Shown here: positions 5,299 to 8,511 of the stretch, piece after piece
How the letters are laid out: the number at the start of each line of letters is the position of its first letter
Numbering within the stretch: the stretch's first letter is position 1
NCBI GenBank assembly: GCA_949070545.1
Contig: CARTQV010000034.1
Span: forward strand, 1 to 8,511
Direction of reading: 5' to 3'
Length of the DNA: 8,511 bases
Origin: an uncultured Candidatus Saccharibacteria bacterium
GTDB taxonomy: Bacteria; Patescibacteriota; Saccharimonadia; Saccharimonadales; Saccharimonadaceae
The notes under the pieces: generated by a model
The model's database searches: none
What the model was told of the DNA's origin: nothing
What the model saw: the letters and a program-made list of their open reading frames with translations, nothing else
Position numbers and translations under genes: made by a program

Positions 5299-7200
5299 AT
5301 GCCACAAAAAACCAAAAAACCTGCTGCAAAAGGGAATAATCTCCTGCGTTGGATGGCATTCGTTTGTCTATTGCTTCTGTGCTGCATGGGCATCGCTTCG
5401 CTAGTTTCTCCCGAGACTTCGATTGAAGAAGTTCCATTGTCGGACGTTATCGCACGTGCAAACGATCCGAATGGTAATATCGCAAAGATCACCGCCGAGG
5501 GCAGCAACCTAAAAATCACTTTGAAAGGTGAAGAGAACTATTCTCAGATTTCCCGCAAAGACACTTCTGGAACGCTTTATGACCAAGGGCTTGTTGATCG
5601 TTGCGCTAATCTTGCGGGCGAAGAACTAGCAAATTGCCAAAACAGTTTTCCGATTATTGAGTATGTTGAGGCGTCAAACTTCTGGGATTACGCTCTTGAT
5701 ATTGCAATCATCGTCATTCCAGTTATCATTATTATTCTTTTCTTTAGTTCCATGATGCGCCAGGCCCAATCTATGAATAATCAATCCATGGGCTTCGGCA
5801 AAGCCAAGGCTAAACTTTATGGCCCTGACAAAAAGAAAGTTCTTTTTAAGGATGTTGCCGGCAACGAAGCCGCAAAACAAGATTTGACCGAAATTGTTGA
5901 CTTTCTGAAAGAGCCAAAGAAATACGAGAAACTTGGCGCACGTATCCCACGCGGAGTTTTGCTCGCTGGAGAACCGGGAACAGGAAAAACTTTGATGGCG
6001 CGCGCTGTCGCCGGTGAAGCCTCAGTGCCGTTCTTTAGTATTTCTGGTTCGGAATTCGCCGAAATGTTTGTTGGCGTTGGGGCTTCGCGCGTGCGTGATC
6101 TTTTTTCGAAGGCGAAGAAGAATGCTCCTTCGATCATCTTCATTGACGAGATTGATGCCGTCGCTCATAAACGCGACGCTCGCGGCGGTGCTGGGCGTGA
6201 AGACGAACAGACTCTGAATCAGATTTTGGTCGAAATGGATGGCTTTGACAATGATTCGGGAGTGATCGTGATCGCTGCGACCAACCGTGTTGATATGTTA
6301 GACAAAGCTTTGCTTCGCCCTGGGCGTTTCGACCGCCACATCAATGTCACTTTACCTGAACGAAAAGATCGTCTCGAGATCTTAAATGTCCATTTCAAGA
6401 ATAAACCAATGGAAAAAGACGTTGACCTCGATTCACTCGCTGCAAAAACCGCTGGTAGCTCTGGTGCCGATCTTGCCAACATCGCAAACGAAGCTGCCAT
6501 CACTGCTGCTCGCGAAGGACACAAAGAGATCACGAATGGTGATTTGACTGAGGCGTTCGAACGCGTGGCAATTGGACCTGAACGCAAGAGCAAGGTCATG
6601 AACGATCATGAGCGCCATGTCACGGCTTATCACGAAGCTGGCCATGCTATCGTCGGACACGTTCTTCCTGATTCTGACCCAGTTCACAAAGTCACAATCA
6701 TTCCACGTGGCCGCACCGGCGGTGTAACTTGGTTCCTCCCGCCTGAGGACCGTAGCTATAAGAGTATTTTCGAACTGAAAGACATCTTGGCACGCGCCAT
6801 GGGCGGTCGCATCGCTGAAAAGTTGATTTTTGGTGACGACGCAGTGACGACGGGCGCATCCTCTGATTTGAAGAATGTTGCTGAGCTGAGCAAGGAAATG
6901 ATTGTCGAGGAGGGAATGGGGAAACAAACCCGTAATCTCGTTTTTCCAGAAGGTGATACAGGATATTATACAATTTCCGCTGGAAAACCTTATTCCGAAA
7001 AGACTGCCGAGTTGATTGATCAAGAAGTCAAAGTCTTGTCCGATGAAGCTGCTGTGCGCGCCGAAGCCGTACTGAAAGCGAATAAGTCTATTCTCGATAA
7101 ACTCGCCGAAGCCCTTCTAAAACACGAGACTCTGGAAGAGAAAGAACTTGCGCCAATTTTGAAAGACGCAAAACTCCCAGCTAGTGCAAAACTACATTAG
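5299..7200 (+). CDS. ftsH: ATP-dependent zinc metalloprotease FtsH
   Basis: A 633-residue membrane-anchored AAA+ protease that degrades membrane and regulatory proteins as a hexamer. TM1 is at about 17-37, then an extracytoplasmic domain (about 40-128, with C102 and C113), then TM2 at about 129-151. The AAA domain follows: Walker A GEPGTGKT 224-231, pore motif FVGVG 257-261, Walker B IIFIDEID 279-286, and second region of homology ATNR...RPGRFDR 327-346. The protease domain has HEAGH 445-449 (zinc ligands H445 and H449, catalytic E446) and D523 in SSDLKN as the likely third ligand. All key residues are present and the length is typical. The start is fixed by TAAGGAGGT just upstream. No partner gene adjoins; tRNA-Leu follows after 20 bp with its own promoter. 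Confidence 0.98.
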   Translation: MPQKTKKPAAKGNNLLRWMAFVCLLLLCCMGIASLVSPETSIEEVPLSDVIARANDPNGNIAKITAEGSNLKITLKGEENYSQISRKDTSGTLYDQGLVDRCANLAGEELANCQNSFPIIEYVEASNFWDYALDIAIIVIPVIIIILFFSSMMRQAQSMNNQSMGFGKAKAKLYGPDKKKVLFKDVAGNEAAKQDLTEIVDFLKEPKKYEKLGARIPRGVLLAGEPGTGKTLMARAVAGEASVPFFSISGSEFAEMFVGVGASRVRDLFSKAKKNAPSIIFIDEIDAVAHKRDARGGAGREDEQTLNQILVEMDGFDNDSGVIVIAATNRVDMLDKALLRPGRFDRHINVTLPERKDRLEILNVHFKNKPMEKDVDLDSLAAKTAGSSGADLANIANEAAITAAREGHKEITNGDLTEAFERVAIGPERKSKVMNDHERHVTAYHEAGHAIVGHVLPDSDPVHKVTIIPRGRTGGVTWFLPPEDRSYKSIFELKDILARAMGGRIAEKLIFGDDAVTTGASSDLKNVAELSKEMIVEEGMGKQTRNLVFPEGDTGYYTISAGKPYSEKTAELIDQEVKVLSDEAAVRAEAVLKANKSILDKLAEALLKHETLEEKELAPILKDAKLPASAKLH

Positions 7201-7203
7201 ACA

Positions 7204-7212
7204 TGTTATAAT
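7204..7212 (+). promoter_or_regulatory. Extended -10 promoter of tRNA-Leu
   Basis: TGTTATAAT ends 8 nt before the tRNA, the same layout as tRNA-Pro(TGG). It begins 4 nt after the ftsH stop codon. Confidence 0.65.
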
Positions 7213-7220
7213 CAAATTGT

Positions 7221-7305
7221 GCCCGAGTGGCGGAATTGGTATACGCGTTCGACTTAAAATCGAATGAAGAAATTCATATGGGTTCAAATCCCATCTCGGG
7301 CACCA
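7221..7305 (+). tRNA. tRNA-Leu (anticodon TAA), CCA encoded
   Basis: An 85-nt class II tRNA. Acceptor GCCCGAG pairs with CTCGGGC, followed by A73 and CCA. Anticodon stem TTCGA/TCGAA carries loop CTTAAAA (anticodon UAA). A 13-nt variable arm forms a TGAA/TTCA hairpin. T stem ATGGG/CCCAT carries TTCAAAT. Long variable arm and A73 are leucine features. Confidence 0.96.
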
Positions 7306-7332
7306 TGGGATTGATAAAACTCTAGTTTTGGG

Positions 7333-7839
7333 ATGAATATAGATAATAAATTAGTCGGAATAAGTAGGCATGAGGTTGACTACTTGGGTAATTCTCATGA
7401 TTTTGACTGTTTCGGATGTCTTATATTGGATAAGAAGTTGAATATGCCAGGTGGTGTTATCTATGAAGACGATTCTTTTGTGCTGATGGGCGACGCTTTG
7501 GTGCCATTGAAAGGTTTTTTGACAATAACCTCCAAGAGACATATTCCTTCTCTGATAGATTTGACCAGCGACGAGCAACATAGATTAACGGATATCATTA
7601 GTAGGGCCATCTCCACTCTTAAAGAATTAGGTATAGTAGAAAAGGTATCTTTGATTCAAGAGGAAAGGTCTAGCCACTTTCATGTGTGGATTTTTCCAAA
7701 TTATGAATGGGCGATCAAAAAATTCGGCGATGGCGTCTCTCACGTTAGAGATATCTGTGAATATGTTATCAACAACGCTACGCCGGGAGACATTAAGGAA
7801 GTTCTAAATACGATTAATAGAATAAGAGAGAAGTATTAG
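7333..7839 (+). CDS. HIT-family protein (nucleotide hydrolase/transferase-like), variant histidine triad
   Basis: A 168-residue soluble protein. The N-terminal CFGC (26-29) and YEDDSFVLMGDALVPLKGFLTITSKRHIPSLIDL (44-77 region) follow the HIT layout: CxxC, a YEDD strand, then a P.KRH..SL.DL segment. The triad lies at 115-121 as HFHVWIF. H115 and H117 are kept and the third histidine is tryptophan (W119). Since the middle histidine is the usual nucleophile, hydrolase activity is possible, but the variant triad resembles divergent GalT/Ap4A-type branches and activity is unproven. The C-terminal helices (about 130-168) are beyond the core. The ATG is 27 nt after tRNA-Leu and has no Shine-Dalgarno, so it is probably read through from the tRNA promoter. 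A small AAAACT/AGTTTT palindrome sits in the gap. Confidence 0.8.
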   Translation: MNIDNKLVGISRHEVDYLGNSHDFDCFGCLILDKKLNMPGGVIYEDDSFVLMGDALVPLKGFLTITSKRHIPSLIDLTSDEQHRLTDIISRAISTLKELGIVEKVSLIQEERSSHFHVWIFPNYEWAIKKFGDGVSHVRDICEYVINNATPGDIKEVLNTINRIREKY

Positions 7840-7842
7840 CGT

Positions 7843-7874
7843 AGGAATATCGTTCTAATTACTTTTCTATTCCT
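7843..7874. repeat. 7-bp inverted repeat after the HIT gene, possible weak terminator
   Basis: AGGAATA (7843-7849) and TATTCCT (7868-7874) could pair across an 18-nt loop, followed on plus by a pyrimidine-rich tract to 7898. There is no run of T, so termination is doubtful. Confidence 0.3.
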
Positions 7875-7898
7875 TGCACCTTCTCTTCTTCCTCCTAC

Positions 7899-7934
7899 TA
7901 TAGACACTAACTAGCTAGGCAGCGGAGGGGGTAG
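7899..7934 (-). repeat. Conserved 3' cassette block, copy A (inverted repeat of 8476-8511)
   Basis: A 36-bp block on minus, identical at 35 of 36 positions to the block at 8476-8511. It covers the last codons (..LRCLAS), the stop region and 10 bp of downstream non-coding DNA. It contains CCTAGCTAGTTAG, which gives TAG in all three frames. Confidence 0.9.
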
Positions 7935-8128
7935 ATATTAAAGTTAGAATACCCTCCGCTAGATGGATTGACGCTATTACTACCAAAATTGAGGCCATAA
8001 ATATATTCTTTGTGTCCATCTGGCCAATTTGGAGACCAATAGTAACCATTTTGCCCAGCACCAGAGAGAGGCTTTGAGGAGGCCAAACGAATACTCCCGC
8101 TGCGCACAAAGAGTATTTTTTCAGTCAT
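7907..8128 (-). CDS. C-terminal fragment of a FISUMP-like domain, cassette A
   Basis: A 73-codon reading frame that matches only the C-terminal half of the FISUMP/DUF1566-like family of surface proteins: FVRSG (9-13), PLSGAGQNGYYW, GLNF...VNPSS and a final PLRCLAS. Full family members are longer, usually secreted and carry this at their end. Here there is no signal peptide, no upstream domain and no Shine-Dalgarno, and no -10 hexamer with leaderless spacing is seen. It is therefore more likely a silent donor segment or gene remnant than an expressed gene. It is divergent from cassette B (8284-8499), with which it shares the edge blocks 8095-8110 and 7899-7934. The frame itself is intact to its TAG. 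Confidence 0.45.
   Translation of the reverse strand: MTEKILFVRSGSIRLASSKPLSGAGQNGYYWSPNWPDGHKEYIYGLNFGSNSVNPSSGGYSNFNIYPLRCLAS
8095..8110 (-). repeat. Conserved 5' cassette block, copy A
   Basis: TTTGTGCGCAGCGGGA on minus, identical over 16 bp to 8305-8320 on plus. It encodes FVRSG. The pair forms an inverted repeat around the 194-bp centre. Confidence 0.85.
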
Positions 8129-8134
8129 ATATTA

Positions 8135-8219
8135 ATTTCTTGGAGGATCCGGAGGCTCGGCCGAGGACGAGCGGCGCGACCCTGCAACGGCAGGCGTCGC
8201 GAACGCGCCTCCAAGAAAT
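8135..8219. other. GC-rich structured element between the cassettes, closed by a 12-bp inverted repeat
   Basis: ATTTCTTGGAGG (8135-8146) pairs perfectly with CCTCCAAGAAAT (8208-8219). The enclosed 61 nt is far richer in G+C than its surroundings. It holds a palindrome CTCGGCCGAG (8155-8164) and a strong hairpin 8175-8201: CGCGAC/GTCGCG and CCTG/CAGG, with one bulged C (8195) and loop CAACGG. GGAGGC (8151-8156) can also pair with GCCTCC (8207-8212). It is not a tRNA (no T-loop) and has no T-run for termination. It could be a structured RNA, a recombination site or a cruciform; function unknown. Confidence 0.6.
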
Positions 8220-8251
8220 AATAAATGACGAGAGAAGCCTTTAGCGTGCAG

Positions 8252-8294
8252 TTGTAAGACATTTGCATTGTATTGTATGTACAATGTCTTACAA
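8252..8294. repeat. 12-bp inverted repeat over the start of cassette B
   Basis: TTGTAAGACATT (8252-8263) and AATGTCTTACAA (8283-8294) are exact reverse complements with a 19-nt loop. The ATG at 8284 lies in the right arm, so a transcript would fold it into a stem. The loop holds a smaller ATTGTA/TACAAT pairing that overlaps the arm. Confidence 0.65.
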
Positions 8295-8499
8295 AACTAG
8301 CTATTTTGTGCGCAGCGGGAACATCAACTTGCCCAACACCAGACCCCTCAACAACGCTGGGCAGTATGGCCACTATTGGACCTCTTCCGTCCTTTCTGAT
8401 CCCAACGTCGTTTACAATCTCGGCTTCTATGATAGTGGTGTCGATCCGTCTCACAACGGCAGTCACTACTTTGGCCTACTCCCTCCGCTGCCTAGCTAG
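8284..8499 (+). pseudogene. C-terminal fragment of a FISUMP-like domain, cassette B (frameshifted at its end)
   Basis: From ATG 8284 the frame gives 71 residues: FVRSGNINL, PLNNAGQYGHYW, YNLGF, GVDPSHNG and HYFG, all positions shared with cassette A. The family ending is then lost: the frame reads GLLPPLPS and stops at 8497-8499. In the frame shifted by two missing (or one extra) bases around 8475-8478 it would read YSLRCLAS like cassette A. It has no signal peptide, no upstream domain and no Shine-Dalgarno, and its ATG lies in a hairpin arm. The interior is about 60% identical to A at nucleotide level just after the 5' block (35 of 59 by hand), while the edge blocks are nearly perfect. It is probably not an expressed gene in this form. 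Confidence 0.55.
8305..8320 (+). repeat. Conserved 5' cassette block, copy B
   Basis: TTTGTGCGCAGCGGGA, 16/16 identical to 8095-8110 in opposite orientation. The 9-bp motif AACTAGCTA ends at 8303, just outside it. Confidence 0.85.
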
Positions 8500-8511
8500 T
8501 TAGTGTCTATA
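8476..8511 (+). repeat. Conserved 3' cassette block, copy B (to the window end)
   Basis: A 36-bp block with a single mismatch (T for C at 8480) to 7899-7934 inverted. It runs 12 bp past the stop used by B and reaches the last base of the window, so its true length is unknown. Confidence 0.9.

Noticed and set aside
6433..7023. A 196-codon open frame opposite ftsH
   Set aside because: It is antisense to conserved AAA and protease motifs and shows no family match; other long frames on that strand are the same effect.
8029..8244. A 71-codon plus-strand frame ending ...LQEIINDERSL
   Set aside because: Its first half is antisense to cassette A and the rest crosses the GC-rich hairpin. No start signal is seen, though the last 35 codons read smoothly.
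8125..8466. A 113-codon minus-strand frame opposite cassette B
   Set aside because: It is antisense to family-conserved codons of cassette B and runs through the central hairpin; no start signal.
7899..8511. Template/variable repeat pair of a diversity-generating retroelement
   Set aside because: Differences between the copies involve all bases (T/C, C/A, G/C, as well as A), not mainly adenines, and no reverse transcriptase is present in the window.
1..8511. CRISPR array or complete insertion sequence
   Set aside because: No regularly spaced direct repeats and no transposase or integrase motifs were found.

Overview
This window looks like bacterial chromosome from a streamlined organism. 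I favour a Patescibacteria/CPR genome, with Saccharibacteria (TM7) as the best guess. The reasons are short proteins, single-copy tRNAs scattered between genes, promoters ending 6-9 nt before start codons (little or no 5' leader), and C-terminal domain fragments of the FISUMP-like type (YW...F...V.PS...LRC). This is inference; no marker gene was compared. TGA, TAG and TAA all appear as terminators, so there is no sign of a recoded stop codon.

Positions 1-1428 (minus) hold the 5' part of a large DUF2075 SF1-type helicase/ATPase gene with an N-terminal PD-(D/E)xK-like nuclease segment. It is broken by a one-base frameshift inside a perfect 11-bp inverted repeat. Positions 1654-2387 hold three tRNA genes (Pro-UGG and Asp-GUC on minus, Pro-CGG on plus) and a small MazG-like pyrophosphohydrolase on minus. 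Positions 2400-5179 hold four single housekeeping or repair genes: a HAD phosphatase directly behind tRNA-Pro(CGG), a four-TM orphan membrane protein, an O6-alkylguanine-DNA alkyltransferase behind tRNA-Pro(GGG), and a PepE-type S51 peptidase. All three proline isoacceptors therefore lie within 2.3 kb.

Positions 5217-7839 hold ftsH, with a textbook promoter, a palindromic 5' UTR and a strong Shine-Dalgarno, followed by tRNA-Leu(UAA) and a HIT-family protein.

Positions 7840-8511 are the most unusual part. Two short divergent copies of the C-terminal part of a FISUMP-like domain point outward from a structured GC-rich centre. Their interiors have diverged, but they share an identical 16-bp 5' block and a 35/36-identical 3' block. 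That 3' block runs past the stop codon and carries TAG in all three frames. The layout resembles silent or invertible C-terminal cassettes, and the window ends exactly at the edge of the second copy's conserved block, so more copies may follow.

Most genes look independently transcribed. Promoters repeatedly have a TGnTATAAT-type extended -10, and apart from ftsH and the HAD gene few start codons have a recognisable Shine-Dalgarno.
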